DNA of 64,000 nt from Otis tarda (Eukaryota; Chordata; Aves; Otidiformes; Otididae). Both the position numbers and the translations under genes were made by a program. The notes below the pieces were generated by a model that searched no databases, was not told the DNA's origin, and was given only the letters and a program-made list of their open reading frames with translations. Where the stretch lies: positions 16,791,501-16,855,500 of the forward strand of contig CM048560.1 in assembly GCA_026413225.1 (NCBI GenBank), in the 5' to 3' direction. This document shows positions 11,713-23,640 of the stretch, in pieces; positions within the stretch are counted from its first letter, which is position 1; every line of letters starts with the position of its first letter.

Positions 11713-13117
11713 GATGTTGAAGGCACTGGCTGGGCTCTGCAAAACAGCGTTATTAAAAATTACCTCTGAGGCTACTGCAAACTTCTGTAGTACACAATCA
11801 ACTATTAAGTCAATGAAATCATTTGTATCAAAGACATTGTGACACTGTCTGAACATGGAAATGGAAAATAAAAAGACAGCACTGCATGTTCACGTGGCCA
11901 TGGTCCACTGCGGTGAGTGTTACTGCTTGGTTTGCTGAGGCATACTGGATGAGCTTTAGAGCTTGTTATTTCTGCAAGAACTAGAGTGGGAATGCATGTA
12001 TAGGTCCAAAATACAAACCAGAACCAAAGAAAAAGGCAAATGTTTTACAGGTTCAAAGTCAAGAATGACACTCTTTACAAAGCTTCTGTGATTACAGAGA
12101 AAAATTTCTACCCCTGTGAATACTATTTCCCATTTTTATTCACCTCAGTTCTTGCTGCTGCCCCAGGGGACTGGAAGCAGAATTATTCTGCTCTGAGGAG
12201 AGAGCCTATTCTCATGACATTTCTAGCCTCCATTTTGCTGATCCAACAGACGTGGATCATTGGGATAATACAACTCTGATGAGCACTAGAACTTTTAGTG
12301 GCTTATTCGCATCCACAGCCTTTGGGGATTTACTGAACGCTAGTGAGAAAAGCCGTGCCAGCCTTATCAGCTGGTGTGCACCAGCCCTCTTTGCTCCCAG
12401 TCTGATTTGGAAGGCGTCACTCTCTCCCTGCTCCCGCTGGGCCAGACGCGGCTAACCAGGGCCAGGAAGGCAGCAGGGCACCTACCCACACTGCAGCCGG
12501 CTCTGCCTCCTCGCCAGCTTCCAGGGGACTTGAACGCATGCAGGTCCCCACTGCCAGGGACGGGGCTGCAGGGTCTGTAGGGTTTGGTGCCACCTGGGGC
12601 TGACACTTTTGTCACACTTACTTTTTTTTTTCCAGTTCTTTGTTATAACAAAGTTACATGAGACTAGCCAATAGCACCAAGCGTTTCTCCATCCACGTTT
12701 AGTTTGAAAGAGCAAATTATTTAAAGGGAAAGAACACAGCATTACACTTGTCTATTTTTTACTCTCTAAATCCTTTAAAATTTAAACAGAAGCATCACCC
12801 TTCCCTCACTCCACAAAGTAAAATATCAAGAATACCAAGGAACTTACTCCACCTATGTATTATTACTCACTGCAGTATTTTTAAATAAGCACTTTCATGG
12901 TTTCTCCCAGCTAGTAGGCTCAGGCTGCAGAAAGGTTCTCTGCAAACAGCAGCAAAGTTACTTCACTGATCTTCAAGTTCCTCCTTAAAAAAAAAAAGAA
13001 AAAAAAAAAGAAAAAGAGGAGAGAGATGTTTAGAGAGGTGGCATGCTTAAGACTACAGGCTATCAGGATCTCTCTTGTCCCATCAGAGCTCAGCGTGTTT
13101 CCTTGCCCTCTCCGTGT
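11713..13117. other. Non-coding; mildly GC-rich at 12,320-12,600
   Basis: No gene recognised. The 12,320-12,600 portion is noticeably richer in G+C and has scattered CpG, producing overlapping open frames on both strands (up to 86 codons) that look like composition effects. An A-rich tract lies at about 12,987-13,015. Confidence 0.5.
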
Positions 13118-13205
13118 GCTGGCAGATAGGTGTAAACTCTTTGGGGCACAGAGTCTCATGCTCAGTGCCAAGCACAAGCTGGTCCCTGTCCGTAAATAGG
13201 ACATG
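13118..13205 (+). mobile_element. Possible MIR/L2-type SINE tail (very old)
   Basis: The segment reads GTGTAAACTCTTTGGGGCA, then CAGTGCCAAGCACAAGCTGG. As I recall it, this resembles the tail of amniote MIR/L2-class repeats: 'TGTAAGCTCTTTGGGGCAGGGA ... GCCTAGCACAATGG' (shown in parts). The order and spacing agree, but the match is short and worn. The 5' body (tRNA-derived head, core) is not recognisable. Strand is assigned from the tail orientation. Confidence 0.35.
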
Positions 13206-16200
13206 AGTACTATGTTAATATGAAGAGTGATTGGAAATGTTTGGTGTGAGATCCTTGTCCCTCCCAGTGCAATCTCATCAGAGAGATGAGTCATCCAGAA
13301 CCAGGTAAGGGGCTGGGTCAATGTTTTCTGCTGGCGACGTTTGGATCACATACATTTGCCTGCAGCTGCCAACTCTGTAGCTGCCGCAGGCTGAGTTTAA
13401 ATATCAAAGCCTGAAGAAGCTAAACTCCTTTGCACTGCTACTTAAACCACCTCCATAATTGCTCAGATCCGGTAGAGCACTTGGTTGTTTTACGCAGTGG
13501 AAGTCCCTCATCCAAGCAAAATACCTTTAACAGAGAAAACAAGATTTCCGTTAATGTGCTGCATGAGTTCTCAAGGTACCTCTTTACGCACAGACGAGGA
13601 GTATCTCTTTCTTCTGAAAAGCCAAGTAGAAGTGTGTATGTGCTGGGGGCAATCAGAGATTGCAGCCAGATTGCCTGCTTTGCTTGCCGGCTTTAAAGCA
13701 TATTTGGTTAGTTTCTTACTCTGATTCACACCCTGGAAAAAAACATCTCTTTCTCACTTGTTTTTTGTTTGTTTTTTTTTTTTTTTAAGTAGCTTCTTAT
13801 CTTTAGGTATGCATGTTGGTGTCTCCAGAAGTGTCCGTGTAAAGACTGGTGTCGCCTACCACCAGCTGCAGAAATGATGAATGCAGCTGTGTTTTTACTT
13901 CATCTATCTTTAGCTGCATTAGAACATATTGGCTGTTAAGAAAATGCAGTGCCCTTATCAGAGGGTATAATATCTAGTTAAAAGTTTACCCAGATAATCC
14001 ATATCAGGATTAGTGACACTGTGAATTAAGGATCTGGCAGCGATACCGGTTACTCTCATAAAGGACCACTATAACAGACTGATCCCTAGATCTGCACATC
14101 TTCCACATCTGCATTAAAAATGTCCTGCTGACAGTGTTGTGCAAATTTTTCCTTGAAGGAGTCAATTCCTTCATGCCCCAAGGTCAGTACCAGTCTTAAT
14201 ATATTCTTACAGCAACTGTTGTGGGATATTGAGGCTACTTAAAACCATTTCAGGCTTCTTCTTAACCTGCAGATATTCACCGGCAGGAAACGCGTGCTGT
14301 GTTGTTGGGTCTGGATTGAAAAGAGCCCTTTTAGGGACATTCATCCTGGGAAGTGGGCCAGGTAAGTAGAAGTTTTTTGTCTTATTCTGACATGGTCAAT
14401 CCTTGAGGCAAGGCTGTATTTTAGGAACATGACATTAGCATTATGTTATGAATTTTGGAAGAAAGGACTATCTGTGTGACGTTTACCTCCTCTATCCCAG
14501 AACAGTTGTCCATATGAAAAATAAGTTAAATATATATACTCCTTCTATTACCAATTTTTCATCTGCTGGGAGGCTGTTCTGCACGCTCCAGACATCTCCT
14601 ACAAGGAGGTAACAGAACCCTGGTGTTAGCATAGTGACAATGTGAGTGGGATCCTCTGCTTCAAAACTAGGCATTCTGGAGGACACAAAGTGACATGGAC
14701 ACATCTCCTATGACTCCCTGTGCAACAGCTTGGAAGCAACAATTCGCTACACTGAAGTGAGACATTATATCATTTTTGATACCTTAAAGCTTGTACAAAG
14801 CACAAGTTTTAGGTAGAATATGCTGAAACCAGGAAAAGCAGGCATATTTAAATTTTATTCTGGCTATTCAGTTAATCCCTGCAAAACAGGAGGACTGAGG
14901 ACATTAATTTTTCATCCAGCTAGCTCTTATTGAAGATACTATCACTAGTTACTTAAAATTTAATCTATTTTTAATAGAAAAATTGATACTGGAATATGAA
15001 ACATGAAGTAATGCGTTATTGTTCTACAAAAGACTAAGCTTTTAAAGATAGTATTGTAGGCTAGAAACGAACTGAAAAACGTAAAAGGTTATGTCCAACA
15101 TTAAAAGTAATCTACCTGTTCACCAAAGCCTAGATCATCTCAAAGCAGTAATTATTCACTGACTGTAGATACCCTTATTTTGATATTTGCTGTATGTTTA
15201 GTATTCATTACAGTAGATTACCGTAGGATTACTGCAACGATTTTTTCCTTTCAGTAAAATCTCATTTTCAGGGAATCTGGACTTTTTTTTTCATCCCCCT
15301 TTGCAAAATCTGCTTTCATCAGCCCCCAAGTCTGACTAATTGCCAGTGACTTCAGTTTCCACATGATTTTAACTTCTTGCATTTTATACAGTTGATATAC
15401 AAAACTTTTTTTTTCCATAGTGCAATACATACTTTCAAAATTCATAACCACCAAATGTGTGTGTGCATGAAAGCAAGAATGGCTACTTCTCTTTCATACC
15501 ACAGGGCAAACAGCCAGACTTTAAAGGCTTCATAATTAGGGACTTTACCAGATTGTAACAGAAGATGTATTTGCTTATTTTTGCTGTAAAGTCAATTATA
15601 AATATGCAAAATTCAAACTGTGGGTGACCAGGCCACACTTAGCAGAAATAATAAGACTACAGCCAATTAAAACAGAAAAAGGTTGAGCTCTCAGTTTTCC
15701 GCCCAGTGTGCTTCTGCTGCTGACACAACAGCAGCTGTGAACTGCCAAAGCCATCCCAGAGAGGGGGCTCAGCCTAGCCCCAGCCAAAAGGAAGGATTTG
15801 GCCTAAAAGCCAGACGTTCTTGCCACAATTTCCCATGTAGAAGAACTAACAAAATGGTGGCTCAGCAGTCATGAATCCTTACACCATACTATCATTTCCT
15901 TGTAGGAATATCAGTCCCTTGAAGATGCAGCTTAGACAGGAGGACAAAATAACTTTACGGCATTAAAATCCTGAAATTTGTGCTTCTTGTCTAACAAGAC
16001 TATCTGGCTATCTTACTTGAAAATTGTAATTGAAACAGTATAAACATTTTAAAAATTATTCTTCTCATAGTCATTATGTGAGAAACATTAAACCAGACAT
16101 TTGACTTTATTGATCTTTTCATGGACTAACGGTACAGGGAATAATTTTCTGCCTAGACTAATTAATTGATAGACTAATTCATTGATTAGGTTCTCCATAG

Positions 16201-16307
16201 CATAGTTGGTATTGACAAACACAATCTTTTTCCATCAGTTGTATTAGTTCGCACCAATTACTTTGGCTGTTTCACTTAAGCAATTGTGATAGCTCAAAAG
16301 CGACAAT
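13206..16307. other. Non-coding stretch
   Basis: No gene recognised. T-rich simple sequence lies at about 13,760-13,787. The remaining sequence is AT-rich and unique-looking, with short open frames that have no family resemblance. Confidence 0.55.
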
Positions 16308-16374
16308 CAGATTCTCAACTGGTGTAAATCAGGCTCTCTTTACTGAGGTCAGAGAGCTGCGCTACTTTACTCAG
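16308..16374. repeat. Degenerate amniote palindrome repeat, copy 1
   Basis: ATTCTCAACTGGTGTAAATC, AGG, then CTTTACTGAGGTCAGAGAGC and GCTACTTTACTCA. I recall an abundant sauropsid palindromic repeat whose arms read 'CTCAGCTGGTGTAAATCAGC' around a 'CATTGAAGTCAATG' core, and this fits with many changes. It shares CTCAAC..GTGTAAA with the copy at 57,608. Probably a remnant of a MITE-like element; no transposase is attached. Confidence 0.45.
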
Positions 16375-19300
16375 TTCAGTTATTGAGCCTTTAAGATTTA
16401 ATACTGAGCTTTAAAATATCCAAAACAATAACAAGGATATCTGAGACAAAGAGCATTACGTTAGCCTAAACATTTGAAACATAGCAACGAATAGTAACCA
16501 CATTAAAGCCTTATGTACAGATGCATAACTTTGTTCCTAATTTATGCACAGTCTTAGAATGCTATCAGGGCAAAGTAAGGTACCTGCAGACACAAATAAT
16601 CATTCTAAGTCACACAAAAGTTAGATGCTCAATAGACTCACATTTTCCATGCACAGGTTATCTCGAAATCAAGTCCTAAGAATATTAAGCTGCCAAGCAG
16701 ACACTGCCTTACAGATATATGGAAGTTAGGCCTGTCATTTGGTTATATGTGAAATCTGTGTTTAGACACCTGTGATTTTTTTATATACTCCACTTGCTGC
16801 AGGATTTTAGAGGATATAGTAGTCCATGCAGGGCTTTTTCACTTCTGGATCAGTGCTGTAAGAATGTCCTGATATGGACAGTGCTGCTCCACCTGTTGAG
16901 CAGAGCCAACAAATTCACAGGGTCATCAACATACTGACAGTGAAAGGAAGAGAACCATATGGGAACGTAATAACTTCTGTGAATTTTCAAAACAAAGACC
17001 AAGCAAAAAGAAGTAAATTTAACTGATTGTTCCCTAGATAGGTTTTCCTTAACAAGTTAATCTTCAGGTAACCCAGGCAGTCATCAGAATGCATGGATGT
17101 TACACAAGAAGGAGACACTGAGCTGATTTTTAAGCTTATGGTAAAAAAAATTAATTTCCTTTCAGAAGCCTTTGTCAAATTGGTCAGTGTCAAAGAAATC
17201 TAAGTTAATTTCAACTTTCCATTCATCTCAGGCCTGCTCCTCCTAAGTATTATGGAAAAAATGAGCCTGTATGGGAAGCTGTCTTTGTGCTTTGGATCTG
17301 TCTTTCAGCTCTAAATAACTGAGAGAGTTAATTGAATACAGGCATTAGCAGTTAGTTCCTCCTTTTAAATCTCCAATCAGTCTTCCTCATCTTTGCATGC
17401 AAAGATAGAAAATTACGTACTCTCCAGAGACACTGGCAACAGACAGAAGAAGTCGTCAAGACTGAGAAGATTTTGCTGAGGCAGTTTCCTCACACTGCTC
17501 GAAAACCAATTACTTCCTGTGCTCTACATGCTCAGGGAGACTTCCTCTTTGATGCATGCACAGGGTAAAATAAAGTGCATGGTCTTCATTAAAACAAGTG
17601 TTGCTCCTCAGCATGATTAAAAAGAAACTCCTCTGTGTGCCCTGTCAATGACATTTGCATTTGCCCCAAACCCAAGCAGATGCCAATGTACAGGCCATAT
17701 TTGTAGTGTTTTTGCTGAACACAGGACAGCCACAGTACCACATCATTCTGCATACAGACTCCATGGGGAAAAGAGGCATGTGCAGACAAAAGCGAGTAAG
17801 GCGAACAGAGCCAGGGAAGAATATGATCTAAAAGAATGCTTTGTGCCCCTCACACATACATAGAACAGAGAGAGTGATTTACAACCCAGAATTCAATGAC
17901 ATGTAATTAAAATCAATAGAAAAATCGACATTACAAAACCAAAACAAATTAAAGCACAAATTTAATCTCTATTTCTCATTCTGGCGTTTGAAATTGAGGA
18001 TTTGCTCTGAAGATATACTGTAAATGGGCACATATATACTGGTTATATCTTAAGCAATCTTTCTTAATGTAGCCAAATTACCATTCTGGACATATGAAAA
18101 GGGATGATCTACTATCTTCTTGTCCGATTTGCAGTATAGAGTAACCTGGCCTGACTCTGATCACATGCCAGTTTTTCACATGCCTTTACTTTATCACAGT
18201 GGGATTTACTGTTTGTTAGCACCCTAACAACTGAACAGCAAACATCGTAACTTCATGCAAAGTCGGGTCCTGTGGACATAATAAGCCTCAGAACTCTGCA
18301 ACTTTTCAATTTTAAATGTTCTGTTTTTCATAAAGAGATGTAGAATATGCAAAAGCAGAATAAACCCATCTTATTTTTGATATGTTACTATCTTTAGTAG
18401 TTATATGTGCTGCAGGGCAAGGAAATTACTGTAAACCTTATCAAACTACATTTTTGTTAGCTAAATTCATATTATTATGCCTCTGAATATGATATTGTCA
18501 AACCTCTAAAACTGCAGAACATCCAGGGAGAAGCCATGCTGTTGGTGGTGTTTTTTCCTTCTGGAAACATCATCAGCTCAGGACTTCATTTGACCCAGAT
18601 GTGCACTGAACAGCTCTTGGTTACATGCAAGATCAAGGGCCTTCCATCTATTACCCAGTTTATTTTTTGCAGAATCAAGGATTTAAAACATATAAGGCTG
18701 ATATGGCCTTTACTTACCACTGATTGGGTTTTCCAATTGACTCAAAGGATCCTGATAGACAGACTGACTGATCTTGACATTGTCATCACCAATACAACCA
18801 ATATCCAGTTCAAATCACTGTATTCTCCCAGTCCAACTTTCCATTGCTGTTTGTCCTGGGTACAGTAAAGTCTTGTAGAGTTTCGAGTATTTTCAAACTG
18901 GTCCATCGCACCTAGAGAACTCCTGAAAATGATACCTTGACAGACAGACAGTAAAGTTTGGTTAATGACAGATACAGTATTTTGTAAAGGTGGCATCACT
19001 ACCATTAACCATGTTTGTGTGTTTTAAGTTAAGCAATTGTGGTATTTTAGAAATTATTGGGGGGGGGGGGGGGGGAGGGGGGAAGTCAGAGAGTACTTCA
19101 TACTAATTCACATCAAAATCATTCCAGAATTGACACTTAGTACTTGCAAATTGCAGATTTTTATTTCCCACTCCAATCATGATGGGCAGACTCTTCTGTA
19201 TTGTTCATGCTATGATCTCTGCTCTTGCCCCAGGTCAGAGTTAAGACATGGCTGATGTAGGATGATTGCTGCTGCATTTCTAAGGCTTTGGCCACAAGCT

Positions 19301-19699
19301 CACCTCCACGCATGGACAAAAATAGCAACCTCCTGTGGTACAACGCTGGCAAACCAAAAAAAAAAAAAACCAAAACCAAAAAAAACCCCACTCAGCTGTG
19401 TGGTGTTGGAGATACTGCTGGAGGGCAGAGCTCAGCTCTGCTCCTTCTTTGCCCTCCTCCACTTCCTATGGGCTGGGCTTCCCCCTTGGCCCCAGCCCCT
19501 CATTAATGGAGTGACAACATTCAGGTTTGTCAGTGTTGCTGAGAAGCCTTGAGCCAGCTCTGGCTGTCACACAGTGTCTGCAACCTGTCATTTAGCCCAT
19601 GGCTGTGAAGTGCAAAAGGCTAAGATTTAAAAAGTGCTACAAAGGCACTAGGTGACTTAGACTCTATCTAGTTATCCTGATACACCTTTGTTTGGGATC
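16375..19699. other. Non-coding stretch upstream of the main CR1
   Basis: No gene recognised. The longest open frame (110 codons, 18,536-18,868, +) has no recognisable domain. Its minus-strand overlap is equally unremarkable. It contains the poly-G tract at 19,059 and an A/C-rich simple sequence near 19,357-19,389. Confidence 0.55.
19059..19082 (+). repeat. Poly-G tract (G17-A-G6)
   Basis: Seventeen G residues, one A and six more G form the most G-rich run in the window. It could form intramolecular G-quadruplexes on the plus strand and often causes assembly or sequencing dropouts in bird genomes. It sits about 620 bases upstream of the CR1 at 19,700. No gene start is visible nearby. Confidence 0.95.
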
Positions 19700-19880
19700 T
19701 GCACAGAACCATCTCACCATTCTCATGACTGGAAGAGAGGGAACATAACCCCCATTTTTAAAAAGGGGAACAAGGAGGACCCCGGCAACTACAGGCCGGT
19801 CAGCCTCACCTCTGTGCCTGGCAAGGTCATGGAGCAGATTCTCCTGGAAACCATGCTAAGGCACATGGAGAGCACATGGA
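19700..19880 (+). pseudogene. CR1 ORF2 fragment: start of reverse transcriptase
   Basis: This first readable piece of the CR1 ORF2 carries [20 protein letters not shown] followed by [13 protein letters not shown], which is the N-terminal finger region of the reverse transcriptase (motif 1). The frame is then lost near 19,880. After the break this frame continues with unrelated residues to a stop at 19,930, while the true coding continues in the next frame. No start codon belongs here, since the element is truncated upstream. Confidence 0.85.
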
Positions 19881-20590
19881 GGTGGTTGGTGACAGCCAAC
19901 ATGGTTTCACCAAGGGCAGATCATGCCTGACCAATTTGGTGGCCTTCTATGATGGGGTAACAGCATCGGTGGACAAGGGACGAGCAACGGATATCATCTA
20001 CCTGGACTTGTGCAAAGCTTTTGACACTGTCCCGCACGACATCCTTCTCTCTAAACTAGAGAGGCATGGGTTTGATGGACAGACCACTCGGTGGATAAGG
20101 AGCTGGCTGGATGGCTGCACTCAGAGAGTAGTGGTCAATGGCTCGATGTCCAAGTGGAGACCAGTCACGGGTGGCGTCCCTCAGGGGTCCGTGTTGGGCC
20201 CAGCCCTGTTCAACATCTTTGTCGGCGACATGGACAGTGGTATAGAATGCACCCTCAGCGAGTTTGCCGATGACACCACGCTAGAAGGGAGGGATGCCAT
20301 CCAGAGGGACCTGGACAGGCTGGAGAGGTGGGCCCGTGCCAACCTCATGAAGTTCAACCAGGCCAAGTGCAAGGTCCTGCACCTGGGTTGTGGCAATCCC
20401 AGGCACAAATACAGGCTGGGCGGGGAACAGATTGAGAGCAGCCCTGAGGAGAAGGACTTGGGAGAGGTGGTCGATGAGAAGCTCAACATGAGCCAGCAAT
20501 GCGCCCTTGCCGCCCAGAAGGCCAACCACATCCACGGCTGCATCAAGAGGAGCATGGCCAGCAGGTCAAGGGAGGTGAGACCCTGCCCTG
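19876..20590 (+). pseudogene. CR1 ORF2 fragment: reverse transcriptase core
   Basis: This is the longest intact coding piece in the window, about 235 residues of reverse transcriptase palm. It includes the first catalytic aspartate block (DLCKAFDTV), PQGSVLGP, and the FADD pair at 20,263-20,274 that would bind the catalytic metals. It then continues into the thumb region ([24 protein letters not shown]). The apparent ATG at 19,876 is not a natural start. Close to 20,575 a short deletion removes a few conserved residues after SREV and shifts the frame, so the last 16 or so residues of this reading frame are spurious. Confidence 0.9.
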
Positions 20591-21034
20591 GTGAGACCCC
20601 ACTTGGAGTACTGTGTCCAGTTCTGGAACCCCCAGCATAAGAAGGACATGGACCAGCTGGAGAAGGTCCAGAGGAGGGCCACGACGATGATAAGAGGGCT
20701 GGAGCACCTCTCCTATGAGGACAGGCTGAGAGAGTTGGGGCTGTTCAGTCTGGAGAAGAGGAGGCTCCAGGGAGACCTTATAGCGGTCTTCCAGTACCTC
20801 AAGGGGGCCTACAAGAAAGATGGGGAGAGGCTGTTCAGTAGGGCCTGTTGTGATAGGACAAGGGGTAACGGTTTTAAAATAGAGGGAGGTAGATTTAGAT
20901 TGGATATTAGGAAAAAATTGTTTACAATGCGAGTTGTAGAACACTGGAACAGGTTGCCCAGAGAGGTGGTGGATGCCCCATCCCTGGAAATGTTCAAGGC
21001 CAGGCTGGATGAGGCTCTGAGCAACCTGATCTAG
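20591..21034 (+). pseudogene. CR1 ORF2 fragment: C-terminal region
   Basis: This is the C-terminal part of the CR1 polyprotein after the second frame break. It reads [15 protein letters not shown] and then [34 protein letters not shown] and a natural stop after LSNLI. The family ends at about this point, so the true C-terminus appears kept. Overlapping minus-strand open frames here are shadows. The same region is what survives in the other CR1 fragments of the window, as expected from 5' truncation. Confidence 0.9.
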
Positions 21035-21123
21035 TCGGGGATGTCCCTGCTTCTTGCAGGGGAGTTGGGCTAGATGACCCTTGAAGATCCCTTCCAACTC
21101 TAACCATTCTATGATTCTATGAT

Positions 21124-23129
21124 TTGCATTCATAGCAGCAAGTTTTCATCTTACCCCAAAGAACTCTTAGGGTCCAGCTTTGTGCTCCTCACTCACAATC
21201 ATGGCCATAAGAAAACTTTTTTTTTTTTTTTTTTTTAACAAACCAAGAAATCAAGAAATTACAGAATGTGAGATGAAACTCCAACCCTGTTTATCTCCAA
21301 TTCCCAGTTAGAAAGATTTAACCACCAGTTGTTTCAGCAGAGCTCACAGGTCACCAAAACCACCAAATGTTTAAATCAATTACATCTCAACATACAATAA
21401 TCCTCATGCTTCAAAACTATGCTTGGAGGTTGCCAGAAAAGCCACATGATTTGAATGTATTATTTACTATTACAGTTTTCACCAGGAAAGTTAATTCTGT
21501 CTTCAGAGTGACAGTAAGAAACAATACTGAAAAGGGTACACAGCTCTCTAATTTAGTTTTCGATGAATGAAATGGGAAGTGTTGACCACACTAGGTCACA
21601 GAAAAATAATTTTGATAGACTTCTGCTCCTTTCTGACAAGTAATACACTGAATAAGGATGGTCCTACACAATTGTCTATCCATGCAAAAGCTTGGTTTAT
21701 TATTATTGTTGAACACAGCAGAAATCTGCCCACTCAGACTGCGCAACTGTTTCTCAATCAATAATTAAGTAACTTTAAGGCCCAGATCTATACAAAGATA
21801 TTGATATTTTCACTGAAAATGAATCAATATGAACACGGTAAAGCATCTGAGTAAGCCTTTTTAATGGCAGTGTTTTGGCTGTGAGAAGTAAATTAATTGA
21901 TTAAATGAATGACAAATATTGGACAACCGAAGTAAGTCTTTTCACACTTTCACAAACCTTTTAAGCAACTCATTTCAGTTCTTTTCCTTGTTTCTCATCT
22001 CTTTTCCAATTTCATATTTTTTATAGAATTTGCTGGCCTTCATGCAAGTATATAATGTAAGTTATATCTTTTCATTTTACGTTAATAATGAGAGTTCAGG
22101 TGAATTGGGGCAAAGAAAAAGAGCAAGATTAGACTTATGGAAGGAAGAGCATTTCCTGGGTGGTAAACTGTAAGAGATCCTGCTGGAAAGGCCTCAGTGA
22201 GAGAGACGAGACCTACTAGGAGTCTGTAAGGAAAACAAAAAATCTAGTGAGAGATAGGAAATGGTAAGGAAGAGAAAAATACATCCACACATTTAGTTTG
22301 GTGGACAAGAAAGAGTTCTGGACAGGTCTTTTTCACTATCTTCTTAAGAAACATATTCCCAGGAAATTCAAAGTAGTTGAACTGGTCACAAGGACAAAAC
22401 TTTCTAGCAGTTGCCATAGAGATGCCCCACTTAAAAAAAAACCCCTTGACTTGCTTGCACAAACTTTCTGGGCTCGCAGCACCCTGGCACTTGCGCACCA
22501 ACATTGACTCATGCAAAGGCTGTGCTTGCTGGTGAAACCAGAAACACCCCATCTTCTGTGGGTGAATTTGTAGCAGTTTGCTGCAGGTTTGAAACTTCGA
22601 GCTCAGGCCAGGTGAGGGCTGATTCTCTCCCAAGCTCTGACATTCTTACAGCTCTCTCTAGAAACAACAGCAGAAGCTCCTGGCCAGCAAGCCCACTCTA
22701 ATGATTCACATGACATAGTAAAGCCCTAGCAAACACTGGGGCTGCAGGGTTGGCTCTGCTTTTGGAGGCTGATGGCAGTCAGCATTTTGCATCTTCTTGA
22801 AGTAGAACTGTGTGTCTGGAGGGCCACTGGTTTAAAAAACTCCCCAGCAGTGAGAAAACCACTGCAGTCTGCAGCCTGCCCATGGAGGCCACTGAGGCTG
22901 GGTGTCTTTTATGCCACTGGGAATGGAGAAGCAGGGGGTGAAAATAGTGAACAGGGTAAGAGAGAAAAGCAACTCCTTTCTTCCACTCACACTTTTTTCT
23001 CACGTTCTGAGCTAACAAATTCAGTTCAAGACAATGTTATTTTAATTGTTGGAAGCAGGTACAATAGACCCTCACCCAGGGCCCTTCCCAGACTGAGAAG
23101 GAAGTAGACACCAAAGTCAGGGCATCTCT
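21124..23129. other. Non-coding stretch between two CR1 copies
   Basis: No gene recognised. A T20 run lies at 21,217-21,236. A minus-strand open frame of 129 codons (22,244-22,633) has no recognisable domain and is probably chance. Confidence 0.55.
21217..21236. repeat. T20 mononucleotide run
   Basis: Twenty T residues lie about 95 bases after the end of the CR1. On the minus strand this is a poly-A run, but no retrotransposed body is recognisable upstream of it on that strand, because the CR1 itself runs the other way. Confidence 0.9.
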
Positions 23130-23640
23130 CTTCAGGTACTGTGTGCAGTTCTGGGCCCCGCAATTTAAGAAGGATGTGATGGTCCTTTAATGTGTCCAGA
23201 GGAGGGCAACAAAGCTGGTGAAAGGGCTGGAAGGCATGCCCTATGAGGAGCAGCTAAGGACTTTGGGCTTGTCTAGTTTGGAGAAAAGGAGGCTGAGGGG
23301 TGACCTCATTGCTCTCTACAGCTTCCTGAGGAGATGATGTGGAGCAGGAGGGAGGTGCTGATCTCTTCTTCTTGGTATTCAGTGATAGAACGTGTGGGAA
23401 TTTTTCGAAGCTGTGCCAGAGGAGGTTTAGACTGGACATTAGGAAGCATATATTTACCAACAGGGTGGTCAAACACTGGAATAGGCTTCCTAGAGAGGTG
23501 CTTGATGCCCCAAGCCTGTCAGTGTTTAAGAAGCATTTGGACAATGCCCTTAACAACATGCATTAACTTGGTCAGCCCTGAAGCGGTCAGGCAGTTGGAC
23601 CAGATGATCATTGTAGCTCCCTTCCAACTGAAATGGTCTG
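23130..23640 (+). mobile_element. CR1 LINE 3' fragment, worn
   Basis: The sequence reads TACTGTGTGCAGTTCTGGGC, then GAGGAGGGCAACAAAGCTGG, GGAGAAAAGGAGGCTGAGGG and CACTGGAATAGGCTTCCTAG. These are the standard CR1 ORF2 C-terminal blocks in order. Part of the frame survives ([20 protein letters not shown], then [11 protein letters not shown], around 23,427-23,530). The 3' UTR (GACCAGATGATCATTGTAGC TCCCTTCCAACTG, in two parts) is present but the terminal ATTCTATG repeat is degraded. It has more stops and changes than the 19.7 kb copy and clearly belongs to another subfamily or an older insertion. Confidence 0.92.

Larger units (their letters stand above)
19700..21123 (+). mobile_element. CR1 LINE, 5'-truncated, with 3' tail
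   Basis: This is a non-LTR retrotransposon of the chicken-repeat-1 (CR1) clade. The copy begins inside the reverse transcriptase of ORF2; ORF1 and the endonuclease domain are absent, the usual 5' truncation. In order it shows [11 protein letters not shown] (from 19,781), [14 protein letters not shown] (about 19,894), [14 protein letters not shown] (about 20,000), PQGSVLGP (20,179), the catalytic FADD (20,263-20,274), and WNRLPREVV (about 20,944). The coding part stops at 21,034. A short 3' UTR follows, ending in ATTCTATGATTCTATGAT (21,106-21,123), the CR1 terminal 8-mer repeat. Two frame breaks (near 19,880 and 20,580) inactivate it. Such a copy could only serve as a passive relic. It is the least decayed element here. 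Confidence 0.95.

Noticed and set aside
12920..13321. 133-codon minus-strand open frame
   Set aside because: It spans the MIR-like relic and an A-rich tract that translates as a run of phenylalanine; no family resemblance.
20181..20555. Minus-strand open frames inside the CR1 (also 20,281-20,535 and 20,543-21,133)
   Set aside because: Shadows of the reverse transcriptase coding strand; the plus-strand frames carry all the conserved motifs.
22244..22633. 129-codon minus-strand open frame
   Set aside because: No recognisable domain, overlapped by plus-strand frames of similar quality.
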